NCBI GenBank assembly: GCA_035651635.1
Contig: DASRFK010000174.1
Span: 1 to 6,555 of the forward strand
Length of the DNA: 6,555 nt
Direction of reading: 5' to 3'
From: JANXQE01 sp035651635
Lineage (GTDB): Bacteria > Verrucomicrobiota > Verrucomicrobiia > Limisphaerales > UBA8199
The notes below the pieces were generated by a model. That model worked only from the letters and a program-made list of their open reading frames with translations, had not been told where the DNA came from and did no database searches. The position numbers and the translations under genes were made by a program. Position 1 is the first letter of the stretch, and the number at the start of each line of letters is the position of its first letter. Below, in pieces: positions 1 to 5,965 of this stretch.

Positions 1-24
1 GAAAACGAACGCCGCGCTTCTCAT
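1..24 (-). CDS. flgA: Start of a gene overlapping the flgG stop, probably flgA (partial)
   Basis: On the minus strand the flgG stop TGA (23..21) overlaps an ATG (24..22) as ATGA, and this frame stays open to the window edge. Only eight codons are visible, reading MRSAAFVF, which resembles the basic-then-hydrophobic start of a signal peptide. FlgA is a periplasmic chaperone for P-ring assembly, carries a Sec signal, and often lies directly after flgG in clusters of this type. The ATGA overlap suggests translational coupling, as no good Shine-Dalgarno stands before it. Identity rests on gene order plus eight residues, so the symbol is an inference; another periplasmic or membrane flagellar protein is possible. 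Confidence 0.45.
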
Positions 25-812
25 TGGGTTACGTTATTAATCTGCTGGTACATCTCGTCCGCCGCCTTGATCACCTTGGAATTGGCTTCATAGGCGCGCT
101 GACTCACAATCAGGTTGACGAATTCCTCGACCACGCTGACATTCGACCCTTCCACGTAGCCTTGCATCAAACTGCCGAGTCCCTCCTGCCCACCTGGATT
201 GGCTACCGTAGCTTTTCCGGACGCGTCGGTCGGCTCAAAAAGGTTGTGGCCGATACTGTTTAAACCCGCGGGATTAGGAAACAGCGCGAGTTGGATCTGC
301 CCCGCCACCGTCGTGGCCGTCTGCCCAGGTTGCGTGTAAGTGACGGTGCCGTCGGCGGCGATCGAGATGCTCTGTGCCTGCGATGGAATCGTGATCTGCG
401 GCTGTATTAGGCTCCCGCTGGAGGTTACCAGATTGCCGTTGGCGTCCAACTGAAAGCCTCCATCACGCGTGTAAGCGATCTGGCCGTTGGGCTGCAGCAC
501 TTGAAAAAAGCCGTTGCCTTGGATTACTAGATCCAAGGGATTATCGGTCTGCTGAAAATTTCCCTGAGTGAAAATGATTTCGTTGGAAGCAGGCCGCGTT
601 CCCAGACCCACTTGCAAACCGCTCGGCACGATGGTTTGCGCGCCCGCAGCGGCGCCGGGCTGGATGTAGCTTTGGTACAACAGATCCTGAAATTGCGCCC
701 GGCGCATCTTAAACCCGTTGGTATTCGAATTCGCCAGGTTATTGGCAATGTTGTCAATGTTCATCTGTTGCGCGTTCATGCCGCTCGCCGCGCTATAAAG
801 AGCTCGCATCAT
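21..812 (-). CDS. flgG: Flagellar basal-body distal rod protein FlgG
   Basis: FlgG builds the distal rod, the drive shaft that crosses the peptidoglycan and outer membrane; it is exported by the flagellar type III system. The 263-aa length is normal for the family (about 260). The N-terminal rod motif is at residues 4-47, with ALYSAASGMNAQQ and NIANNLANSNTNGFK. The central FlgG block, residues 64-105, includes PSGLQVGLGTRPA, FTQGNFQQTDNPLDL and IQGNGFFQV. The C-terminal helix near residues 213-260 has YVEGSNVSVVEEFVNLI and QRAYEANSK. Two ATGs stand in tandem at 812 and 809; GGAG at 823..820 lies 7 nt from the first, so 812 is preferred. It follows flgF, with a 142-nt gap that may hold a small ORF overlapping this start. 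Confidence 0.97.
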   Translation of the reverse strand: MMRALYSAASGMNAQQMNIDNIANNLANSNTNGFKMRRAQFQDLLYQSYIQPGAAAGAQTIVPSGLQVGLGTRPASNEIIFTQGNFQQTDNPLDLVIQGNGFFQVLQPNGQIAYTRDGGFQLDANGNLVTSSGSLIQPQITIPSQAQSISIAADGTVTYTQPGQTATTVAGQIQLALFPNPAGLNSIGHNLFEPTDASGKATVANPGGQEGLGSLMQGYVEGSNVSVVEEFVNLIVSQRAYEANSKVIKAADEMYQQINNVTQ

Positions 813-948
813 TTTTGTGCTCCGCTTTCTGCTCCTGTTCCTCTTTGTGACCCTCGAGGTATTTCTCGTATTCCGAACGAGTCTTCGTGTTCCACTTGTT
901 TTCTGTTCCCGCTCGACGTCCGATCAGTTGTGTATTCGGCTCGTGCAT
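793..948 (-). CDS. Candidate charged 51-aa small ORF between flgF and flgG
   Basis: An ATG at 948 opens a frame of 51 codons that ends at TAG (795..793), inside the flgG start region. It fills almost the whole flgF-flgG gap and overlaps flgG by 20 nt in another frame. The product is very hydrophilic: after an N-terminal MHEPNTQLIGRR, residues 26-45 are dominated by Glu, Lys, Gln and His (for example YEKYLEGHKEEQEQKAEHK), which predicts a soluble, probably helical or disordered peptide with no signal or membrane segment. The ATG is only 6 nt after the flgF stop. The nearest Shine-Dalgarno-like run, AAGGTGG at 969..963, is 14 nt away, which is long, so translation may depend on coupling to flgF. 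I recognise no family. It could be a real coupling ORF or a chance open frame in a spacer. Confidence 0.4.
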   Translation of the reverse strand: MHEPNTQLIGRRAGTENKWNTKTRSEYEKYLEGHKEEQEQKAEHKNDASSL

Positions 949-954
949 GGACGT

Positions 955-1698
955 TTACGATGCCACCTTGGCTACTTCTTCGACGGAGCGCCGCTTCATG
1001 TCGGCGGCGATCGTCATGGCCTTTTGCAGACTCTCGAATTGCCGCAGGATGGTGGAAAGGCGGGCAGCGGAATGGGCCGCTTCCGAGTTGCCGGTCTCGA
1101 CTTTTCCTTGCTGGACTTCCGCGTTCGCTGCCGGAGTAGCCTTTGCGTCGGGCAGGATCGCCCTAAAGTAATTAGCGCCCCTTTTGGTCAGCGCGCCGGG
1201 GTCGGCGAAGTCGACTAATGCGACCTGCGCCACTGGCTGTCCGCCCTGCAGTACGGTTCCATCTGGATTAATTTCGAAGCTTTTGGAACTGTCGAGTAGT
1301 ATGGGCTTGCCGTCTGTTCCCTGGACCGCATACTCGTCCTGGGTTTGGAGCTCACCGGATTTGCCGACGCGAAAACTGCCACCTCGCGTGTAAAGAGGAC
1401 CATCCGTGGTGCGCGCCACAAAAAATCCTTTGCCATTGAGCGCCAGGTCTGTTGAATTACCGGTCGACACCAACGTCCCCTGTGAAAAATCGATCCAGCG
1501 ATTTTGGATTACCGGTAAGATGGCCGGCGTCGTTCCTTCCGGGGAATCAGCCGCTTCAGGGGACACATAGAGCTCATAGGATTCGCGGTCCGACTTAAAC
1601 CCTGCTGCCGATGCATTGGCCAGATTGTTGGCCAACATATCGAGGGTTTGGATTCGGGCTCGAATTCCGCTAGCTGCGGCGGTGGTAAGTGAGTCCAT
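955..1698 (-). CDS. flgF: Flagellar basal-body rod protein FlgF
   Basis: FlgF is a rod subunit placed between the proximal rod and FlgG, exported through the flagellar secretion gate. The frame is open further upstream, to an ATG at 1821, but the family N-terminus begins at the ATG at 1698 (MDSLTTAAASGIRARIQ, then LDMLANNLANASAAGFK), giving 247 aa, the usual FlgF size (about 250). A weak GGA lies about 7 nt before it, and the upstream part would read through the promoter region. The middle carries DFSQGTLVSTGNSTDLAL and NGKGFFVA (near residues 74-100), the common FlgE/F/G fold. The C-terminus has LRQFESLQKAM, the QFE type seen in FlgF, rather than the QRAYEANSK of FlgG, which separates the two paralogues. 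It is first in the leftward operon. Confidence 0.92.
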   Translation of the reverse strand: MDSLTTAAASGIRARIQTLDMLANNLANASAAGFKSDRESYELYVSPEAADSPEGTTPAILPVIQNRWIDFSQGTLVSTGNSTDLALNGKGFFVARTTDGPLYTRGGSFRVGKSGELQTQDEYAVQGTDGKPILLDSSKSFEINPDGTVLQGGQPVAQVALVDFADPGALTKRGANYFRAILPDAKATPAANAEVQQGKVETGNSEAAHSAARLSTILRQFESLQKAMTIAADMKRRSVEEVAKVAS

Positions 1699-1770
1699 GC
1701 TAGTTCCAGCTGTCGGAATCAGGAAAGCAATTAAGGGACCGCTGGCAATTCGGTTCGTGGGCGCCAAAAT

Positions 1771-1791
1771 CCTAACGATAAGAGCGTTAGG
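1771..1791. repeat. Perfect 7-bp inverted repeat in the flgF leader (operator-like)
   Basis: CCTAACG (1771-1777), a 7-nt spacer, then CGTTAGG (1785-1791) form an exact dyad with 14-bp centre-to-centre spacing. It starts about 20 nt downstream of the predicted sigma-54 start for flgF and lies between the two divergent promoters. It has no following T-run on either strand, so it is not a typical terminator. It could bind a dimeric regulator, such as a flagellar sigma-54 activator, several of which are known to act from sites downstream of the start. It could also be an mRNA hairpin in the flgF leader. Function is inferred from position. Confidence 0.45.
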
Positions 1792-1821
1792 CACGGATTG
1801 CGAACGGCGAGAAAATATCAA

Positions 1822-1838
1822 AGCGATGCTTGTGCCAA
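1822..1838 (-). promoter_or_regulatory. Sigma-54 (-24/-12) promoter for the flgF-flgG operon
   Basis: On the minus strand TTGGCAC (1838..1832), 5 nt, then TCGCT (1826..1822) match the sigma-54 consensus TTGGCAC-N5-TTGCW at 11 of 12 informative positions, with the essential GG (1836,1835) and GC (1824,1823) exactly 10 nt apart. The transcript would start near 1811, leaving a leader of about 110 nt before the flgF ATG. Sigma-54 control of rod and hook genes is well established in many polar-flagellated bacteria. An activator protein would be required; it is not encoded in this window. Confidence 0.7.
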
Positions 1839-1849
1839 ATTCGTGCCTC
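1833..1849 (-). promoter_or_regulatory. Second, overlapping sigma-54-like element upstream of flgF
   Basis: GAGGCAC (1849..1843), 5 nt, then TGGCA (1837..1833) also gives GG-N10-GC with GGCACG intact. Its -12 part is the -24 part of the better match at 1838..1822. It matches fewer consensus positions (9 of 12) and may be a decoy or alternative binding register rather than a second working promoter. Confidence 0.3.
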
Positions 1850-1888
1850 CGTTATGTTTGCAAAGTGATGACACTATGACGGCATTAT

Positions 1889-1905
1889 TTGGCAGCCGCC
1901 ATGCA
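1889..1905 (+). promoter_or_regulatory. Sigma-54-like promoter facing fliK
   Basis: TTGGCAG (1889-1895), 5 nt, then ATGCA (1901-1905) match TTGGCAC-N5-TTGCW at 10 of 12 positions with the required GG-N10-GC spacing. Initiation would fall near 1916, one base before the fliK GTG at 1917. This would make the fliK mRNA leaderless, or else the true fliK start lies further in. It points in the opposite sense to the flgF promoter, so the region would be a back-to-back sigma-54 pair. Confidence 0.45.
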
Positions 1906-1916
1906 GCCGTCAGGAC

Positions 1917-4019
1917 GTGACTGCCGCGGGGATCGAGCTCGTTCAACCTGTCAGCAATTCTCCAGCACCAGCGCAAGGCGGCGCGGCTTCTCTCCTCCCC
2001 GTCCAGCCGGCGCAAGAGCGGGATGGTTTCCTGCCGGTGTTGAATGCTCTGCTCGATCCAAATGAAGCAGCAAGCCGCGAAGTGGCGTCTGCCCGGCCGG
2101 AGAACCGGCCGGGTGGCATGCTGGCCTTAAGAACTGCCACGCTCGCCGATGCATTGAACGCTCATTTTGGTGCAGCCGAATCTAACTCGGTGCCGTACCG
2201 CGTCAACCTGGGCGACACAAAATCAAACAGCAACCCCGCGAAAGAAGGCGTCCCGGCGAGGAGCCCTGGCAGCAGAATTGTGGCGAAACAGCACTTTTCC
2301 GCTTCCGACCTTACAGGCATAAACGCCCTGTCTCGCCTGGACGCCGCGTCCGCAATGAATTCCTCGCCTCTCGGGGCCGTCCTCCCCGCGTTGTTCGCTG
2401 ATTCGATACCGAACCTGCAGCAAGGATCCGGTCAACCGGTGCAACTGCCGAACGGGCCTACGGTCAGAGCGAATAGGGAAGTTGGCGCTGTTTTGGATCG
2501 CCGTCTAACTCCTGCCACCGGATTGCCCGGTGATCTCGCGTTTGCGCTGCATCTCAGGTGGCAACCTCCGGGTTCTTCGCTTGCCGCCCAACTGACCCGC
2601 ACGTCCTCGAGTCAGAGGTCCGAAGAGTCAGACTTGGAGCACACTCCGCTCGATAAAGCTGAAACGGAAAGCCTCCCGCCGGCCGGCGCTCCTAACTTCT
2701 TTGGCGATTTGGGACCAAGAGGTTCAGCGGGTTCGACGAACCAGTCGCAAGTTAGAGCAACCGGCGTTTCTTCTTACAACCTAATTCCTGGAGGCGCAAG
2801 GGCTACTAGCGCCCTCGGTACCGGCCGGGTGGAATTAGCGGATCGTCCCAGCCTGAATATTCCGGTATCCGATGGCAGGCGGTATGTCACTACGCCTGCC
2901 AGCGGCTCGGCAGCACATAACGGCCACTACATGGACGATGTGGAGCGAACGCAAAGCCAAAGGGAAGAGAAAACCCCGGAGACAGCACCAGACAAAGTGC
3001 CAGATATAGGCCCAGATGCAGGGGCGAACTCGGCGGAGGATACGAACGAAGCCAAGCGTGAACGCTCCAATGGGTGGGCCGGTACACGTGCGGACTTGTC
3101 ATTCGACAAGGCAGGATCGGGAGAGCACAGCAGGGAAATGTCACCCGATTCGCAAACACAGACTTCGGTCGGGTTAAGGTCCGACAAATTTCACCACGAT
3201 ATACGCCCGGGCGATAGATTCTGGAACGACACTTCCACGCGCGAGGCTGTCCTGCGTGCTCCGTCCACACGGATTACCGGCGCAAATGCAGACGACGGTC
3301 CGAGTGCAATAAGCGAGCGGGGTACTCTCCAGCCAGGTGGGGAGCAGAACACGGAAAAGAAGGACCGCGAAAATTCGGATCTCGCGACCGGCGAACGAAA
3401 TCACGCTGGGGCGGATAGCGCAACTGACCACCTCCGTGTAGGCTCCGAGAGAGCGTCAGAAATGCATGCAGCAGCGCAGCCGGCCGGCCTGGTAACACCC
3501 GCCGTTCGAAACACCATCGCGGCTGCCGCCCCGGCTCACAATGCAGCCGAGCAGCCGCAAGCGGGCGGATTGGCGTCGGCCACCAAACCAGCTGCAATGC
3601 AGCCGGTCCGCGACATTTCCTTCCATCTTGCAACCGACGCCTCGAAGGTGGATATCCAAGTGGCCGAGCGGGCCGGAAAAATTCAAGTCGCTGTTCGCAC
3701 CGCGGATTCCGATTTGGGGAAGTCGCTCCAAAGCAACTTGGGAGATCTGCTAGGCCGTCTGCAAGATCAGGGATTCAGAACGGAATCGTGGCTTCCGGTA
3801 AACCCAGGGCACGTGAATACGGCGGGAACGACCATGCCGAAGGAGCCCTCCAACTTCGCAGACGGCCAGGGCCGCGGAGGTCAATCCCATAGTGACGGCC
3901 AGGCTAATGGCGGCGGCCGGCACAGCCAACAGGATTCTGGCCGGCAGCAGCAAGGGCGCTGGAAATCTCAATTCGATGCGCTCCTTTCGCCATCCCATCG
4001 GAGCGCCTCCGGTAGCTGA
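1917..4019 (+). CDS. fliK: Flagellar hook-length control protein FliK
   Basis: FliK is the exported ruler that measures the hook and switches the export gate from hook to filament substrates. The 700 residues are much longer than in enterobacteria (about 400). Residues 1-560 are Ala/Ser/Gly/Pro-rich with charged stretches and look disordered, as expected for a ruler. Residues about 563-632 form a FliK C-terminal (Flg_hook) type domain, for example VDIQVAERAGKIQVAVRTAD and LGDLLGRLQDQGFRTESW. It lacks the common LxPxxLG segment, where it reads ISFHLATDASKVDI. A Gly/Gln/His-rich tail ends the protein. GTG at 1917 is the first start codon after the in-frame stop at 1869; no spaced Shine-Dalgarno precedes it. 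GTG 2037 and TTG 2040 are later options, but they would remove the hydrophobic FLPVLNALL segment. The neighbouring flgD and flgE support the call. Confidence 0.85.
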   Translation: MTAAGIELVQPVSNSPAPAQGGAASLLPVQPAQERDGFLPVLNALLDPNEAASREVASARPENRPGGMLALRTATLADALNAHFGAAESNSVPYRVNLGDTKSNSNPAKEGVPARSPGSRIVAKQHFSASDLTGINALSRLDAASAMNSSPLGAVLPALFADSIPNLQQGSGQPVQLPNGPTVRANREVGAVLDRRLTPATGLPGDLAFALHLRWQPPGSSLAAQLTRTSSSQRSEESDLEHTPLDKAETESLPPAGAPNFFGDLGPRGSAGSTNQSQVRATGVSSYNLIPGGARATSALGTGRVELADRPSLNIPVSDGRRYVTTPASGSAAHNGHYMDDVERTQSQREEKTPETAPDKVPDIGPDAGANSAEDTNEAKRERSNGWAGTRADLSFDKAGSGEHSREMSPDSQTQTSVGLRSDKFHHDIRPGDRFWNDTSTREAVLRAPSTRITGANADDGPSAISERGTLQPGGEQNTEKKDRENSDLATGERNHAGADSATDHLRVGSERASEMHAAAQPAGLVTPAVRNTIAAAAPAHNAAEQPQAGGLASATKPAAMQPVRDISFHLATDASKVDIQVAERAGKIQVAVRTADSDLGKSLQSNLGDLLGRLQDQGFRTESWLPVNPGHVNTAGTTMPKEPSNFADGQGRGGQSHSDGQANGGGRHSQQDSGRQQQGRWKSQFDALLSPSHRSASGS
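2988..3023 (+). repeat. Three 12-bp in-frame units within fliK
   Basis: Three units starting CCAGA(C/T) at 2988, 3000 and 3012 encode a Pro-Asp-x-x pattern (PDKVPDIGPDAG, from about residue 358). The units are diverged after the first six bases. It is a minor expansion in the disordered ruler part and could have arisen by slippage, or may simply reflect composition. Confidence 0.3.
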
Positions 4020-4060
4020 AACGATCTTCATTAAAGAAGGACCTTTGCTTTTGAGAAAGA

Positions 4061-4065
4061 AGGAG
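4061..4065 (+). promoter_or_regulatory. Ribosome binding site of flgD
   Basis: AGGAG with a 6-nt spacer to the ATG at 4072. It fixes the flgD start and is among the strongest Shine-Dalgarno sites in the window, as expected for a gene separated by 52 nt from fliK. Confidence 0.8.
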
Positions 4066-4071
4066 TGAACA

Positions 4072-4410
4072 ATGAACCCAACCAGCGCAATCTCGAATAG
4101 TGGAACGAATCCAGTGTCGCCTTCGCCGGCTGCCGGATTTAGCCCGGGGCGCAATTCCGGAGCCGCCACCGACCCACTAGGCGGCTTGGCAAGCGAACAG
4201 GCCTTTTTGCAATTGCTGGTTGCGCAGCTACAAAACCAAGATCCCACCGCCCCGCAGGACGGTATCCAATTTGTGGCGCAACTGGCGCAGTTCAGTTCAC
4301 TCGAACAACAGATTCAAATGCGCACGGACCTGGACAGTATTAGCGGGGTTCTCAACAGCAGTTTGAGCGCCGCCACACAGCCTTCACAAGGAACCACACA
4401 ACAGTCCTAA
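4072..4410 (+). CDS. flgD: Flagellar hook-capping protein FlgD, short form
   Basis: FlgD caps the growing hook and lets FlgE subunits fold at the tip. The 112-aa product has the conserved N-terminal FlgD core at residues 38-85, with EQAFLQLLVAQLQNQDPTAP and FVAQLAQFSSLEQQ. Residues 1-35 are a Ser/Pro/Gly-rich export-type leader. The tudor and Ig-like (FLgD_tudor, FlgD_ig) domains that fill the second half of the E. coli protein (about 230 aa) are absent. The ORF ends cleanly at TAA after a Ser/Gln-rich tail, and FlgE follows after 26 nt, so this is a natural short form like that of Bacillus (about 140 aa) rather than a frameshift. The start is well set by AGGAG (4061-4065), 6 nt before ATG. 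It lies 52 nt after fliK. Confidence 0.93.
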   Translation: MNPTSAISNSGTNPVSPSPAAGFSPGRNSGAATDPLGGLASEQAFLQLLVAQLQNQDPTAPQDGIQFVAQLAQFSSLEQQIQMRTDLDSISGVLNSSLSAATQPSQGTTQQS

Positions 4411-4436
4411 CCACTCAATCCTCGTAGGAGAATCCC

Positions 4437-5684
4437 ATGGCATCATTTTCCACTGCACTTTCGGCGCTTTCCGCTTTTTCCACGGCGATAAACGTAACGG
4501 GGAACAACCTGGCCAATCTGGGCACCATTGGTTTCAAAGCCAGCGAAGTTTCCTTCCACGATCTGGTGACGCAGTCGATCAGCGCCGGTCTTGGCAACAC
4601 CCAGGTCGGATTCGGGGTGGGAACCCCCACCACCGCGGCCTTGTACTCGCAGGGCGCTCTCCAAACCACTGGCGGTAAGTTGGACGCAGCCATCCAAGGC
4701 GATGGTTTTTTTATCATTTCAGGACCGAACAATTCCATCGAATACACCCGCGCTGGCAATTTCCAAACCGACCAAAACGGAGATCTCCAGACGGCCACGG
4801 GCCAGCAGGTGCAAGGCTGGACCCAGCAGAACGGAGTCCTGAATACTAATTTGCCGCCCAGCAACATTACGATCCCTACCGGAATCGTCCAACCACCCGT
4901 GATTACACAGAATTTTTCATTTGACATGAACTTGAACGCAGCGGCTACGCCGGGAACAACTGCCGCGACTTTCGCCACCTCGGTCACGGTTTACGACTCT
5001 CTCGGCAATGCGCACGTGGTAACCGCTACCTTCACGGAAGATCCCACCACGGCGGGCCAGTGGAACTATTCGATCAGCATTCCCGATTCCGATGTCGCGA
5101 ATCCACCGGCGACTCCCTTGACGGGCAGCGTCAACTTCAGTTCCAGCGGTTTCCTGACAACGCCCGCGGCCACCGACCCTGCGCCCCAACTGCAGATCAC
5201 TGGTCTGGCGGACGGCGCGGCGGATATGACTCTCAACTGGAACTTATACAACGGCTTCGCACCGCGCTTGACGCAGTTTGCGCAGGCTTCCTCGGTTTCG
5301 GCGGTCTCGCAGGACGGATCGGCGGCGGCTCAATTGACGCAGGTCGCTATTGGCGCAGGCGGGCAGCTGCTGGCGCAATTTTCCAATGGCCAACAGACCG
5401 TGGTCGGCCAGTTAGCTATGGCCACGGTTCGAAATCCGGACTCGCTGCTGGCCGTGGGCAATAACGCCTATCAACTGAGCGCCGCCTCGGCTCTTCCGGC
5501 GGTGGGGCTGCCCGGCACGGGAGGACGCGGGACCGTGGCAGGCGGTTCGGTCGAGTCATCCACCGTAAACGTTGCCACCGAGTTCACTAATCTGATCGTC
5601 TACCAACGTGGTTACGAAGCCAATTCCAAGATGGTCAATGCGGTGGATGAACTCAGCCAAGACACCATTAGCTTAATTAAGTAA
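4437..5684 (+). CDS. flgE: Flagellar hook protein FlgE
   Basis: FlgE polymerises under the FlgD cap into the curved hook, the universal joint between rod and filament. At 415 aa it is close to the E. coli protein (402). The N-terminal D0 helix, residues 4-35, carries INVTGNNLANLGTIGFKAS. LDAAIQGDGFFII near residue 82 is the FlgE/F/G fold. A FlgE D2-type segment lies at about residues 155-285 (FSFDMNLNAAATPGT, SVTVYDSLGNAHVVTATF). The C-terminal D0 helix, about residues 370-415, has VESSTVNVATEFTNLIV and QRGYEANSKMVNAVDEL. TAGGAG (4425-4430), 6 nt before ATG, sets the start. Flanked by flgD and fliN, it is probably the most highly produced product of this operon. Confidence 0.97.
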   Translation: MASFSTALSALSAFSTAINVTGNNLANLGTIGFKASEVSFHDLVTQSISAGLGNTQVGFGVGTPTTAALYSQGALQTTGGKLDAAIQGDGFFIISGPNNSIEYTRAGNFQTDQNGDLQTATGQQVQGWTQQNGVLNTNLPPSNITIPTGIVQPPVITQNFSFDMNLNAAATPGTTAATFATSVTVYDSLGNAHVVTATFTEDPTTAGQWNYSISIPDSDVANPPATPLTGSVNFSSSGFLTTPAATDPAPQLQITGLADGAADMTLNWNLYNGFAPRLTQFAQASSVSAVSQDGSAAAQLTQVAIGAGGQLLAQFSNGQQTVVGQLAMATVRNPDSLLAVGNNAYQLSAASALPAVGLPGTGGRGTVAGGSVESSTVNVATEFTNLIVYQRGYEANSKMVNAVDELSQDTISLIK

Positions 5685-5693
5685 CGCATACTC

Positions 5694-5942
5694 ATGACAC
5701 CGCTCGAGCAAATCTCCGATTTCGCCGACATTCCCATGGATGTCGAAGTGGAGCTGGGCCGCAGGACCATGACCATCGCGGAAATCCTGCAATTGGGGCC
5801 GGAGAGCGTGATTCGCATCGCCCGGTCAGCGGGGGACAACATCGACATCCTGGTGGGCGCGACGCTGATCGGCTATGGAGAGATCGTAATCATCGAGGAT
5901 GCGGTAGGGGTTCGCATCACCGATTTCCGCCAGGAGGATTAA
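5694..5942 (+). CDS. fliN: Flagellar motor switch protein FliN, minimal SpoA form
   Basis: FliN forms the lower C-ring, where it shapes torque switching and docks export substrates. The 82 aa are almost entirely one SpoA domain (about residues 8-78): DIPMDVEVELGRRTMTIAEI, LGPESVIRIARSAGDNIDIL, GYGEIVIIEDAVGVRITDF. E. coli FliN is 137 aa, so the N-terminal extension is missing, as in many short FliN proteins. The usual VNG before the GE(V/I)V segment is VGA here. Related SpoA proteins are FliM and FliY, but no second domain is present. The ATG lies 9 nt after the flgE stop with no clear Shine-Dalgarno, which suggests translation coupled to flgE. fliO follows after 23 nt. Confidence 0.93.
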   Translation: MTPLEQISDFADIPMDVEVELGRRTMTIAEILQLGPESVIRIARSAGDNIDILVGATLIGYGEIVIIEDAVGVRITDFRQED

Positions 5943-5965
5943 CGGAGAGTGGAAGGGAATGGCAT

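Larger units (their letters stand above)
1699..1916. promoter_or_regulatory. Divergent control region between flgF and fliK
   Basis: These 218 nt separate the leftward rod operon from the rightward hook/export operon. The region holds sigma-54-like elements pointing both ways and a perfect inverted repeat, each listed separately. It is more AT-rich than the flanking genes in the part 1811-1892. No tRNA, terminator or convincing sigma-70 promoter is visible. Any protein-coding use is unlikely, since the only frames here are short or are upstream extensions of flgF. Confidence 0.75.

Noticed and set aside
612..1218. Overlapping plus-strand open frames of 133 and 175 aa opposite flgG and flgF
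   Set aside because: They are antisense to well-supported rod genes, carry Arg/Ser/Cys-rich low-quality sequence with no recognisable motif, and have no ribosome site.
1774..1781. AACGATAA as a sigma-28 -10 element (consensus GCCGATAA)
   Set aside because: No TAAA-like -35 element at 14-16 nt upstream; the match is better explained as part of the inverted repeat.
1790..1802. Plus-strand GGCACGGATTGC as another sigma-54 site
   Set aside because: The GG and GC are only 8 nt apart; sigma-54 needs 10.
1699..1821. N-terminal extension of flgF to an ATG at 1821
   Set aside because: The family N-terminus begins at 1698, and the extension would cover the palindrome and start close to the predicted transcript start.
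1816..1828. IHF-like site (TATCAA-N4-ATG)
   Set aside because: One mismatch in a degenerate motif, and it overlaps the -12 element, where IHF would not be expected to assist.
1876..1920. 14-codon leader ORF whose TGA overlaps the fliK GTG as GTGA
   Set aside because: It lacks a ribosome site and would lie mostly upstream of the predicted fliK transcript start; chance is more likely.
4032..4058. Promoter or terminator in the fliK-flgD gap
   Set aside because: TAAA has no matching sigma-28 -10, and the AAGGACCTT dyad is too short to act as a terminator.
3750..4247. 165-aa minus-strand open frame across the fliK end and flgD start
   Set aside because: Antisense to two recognised genes and would cross their junction; composition is that of a shadow frame.
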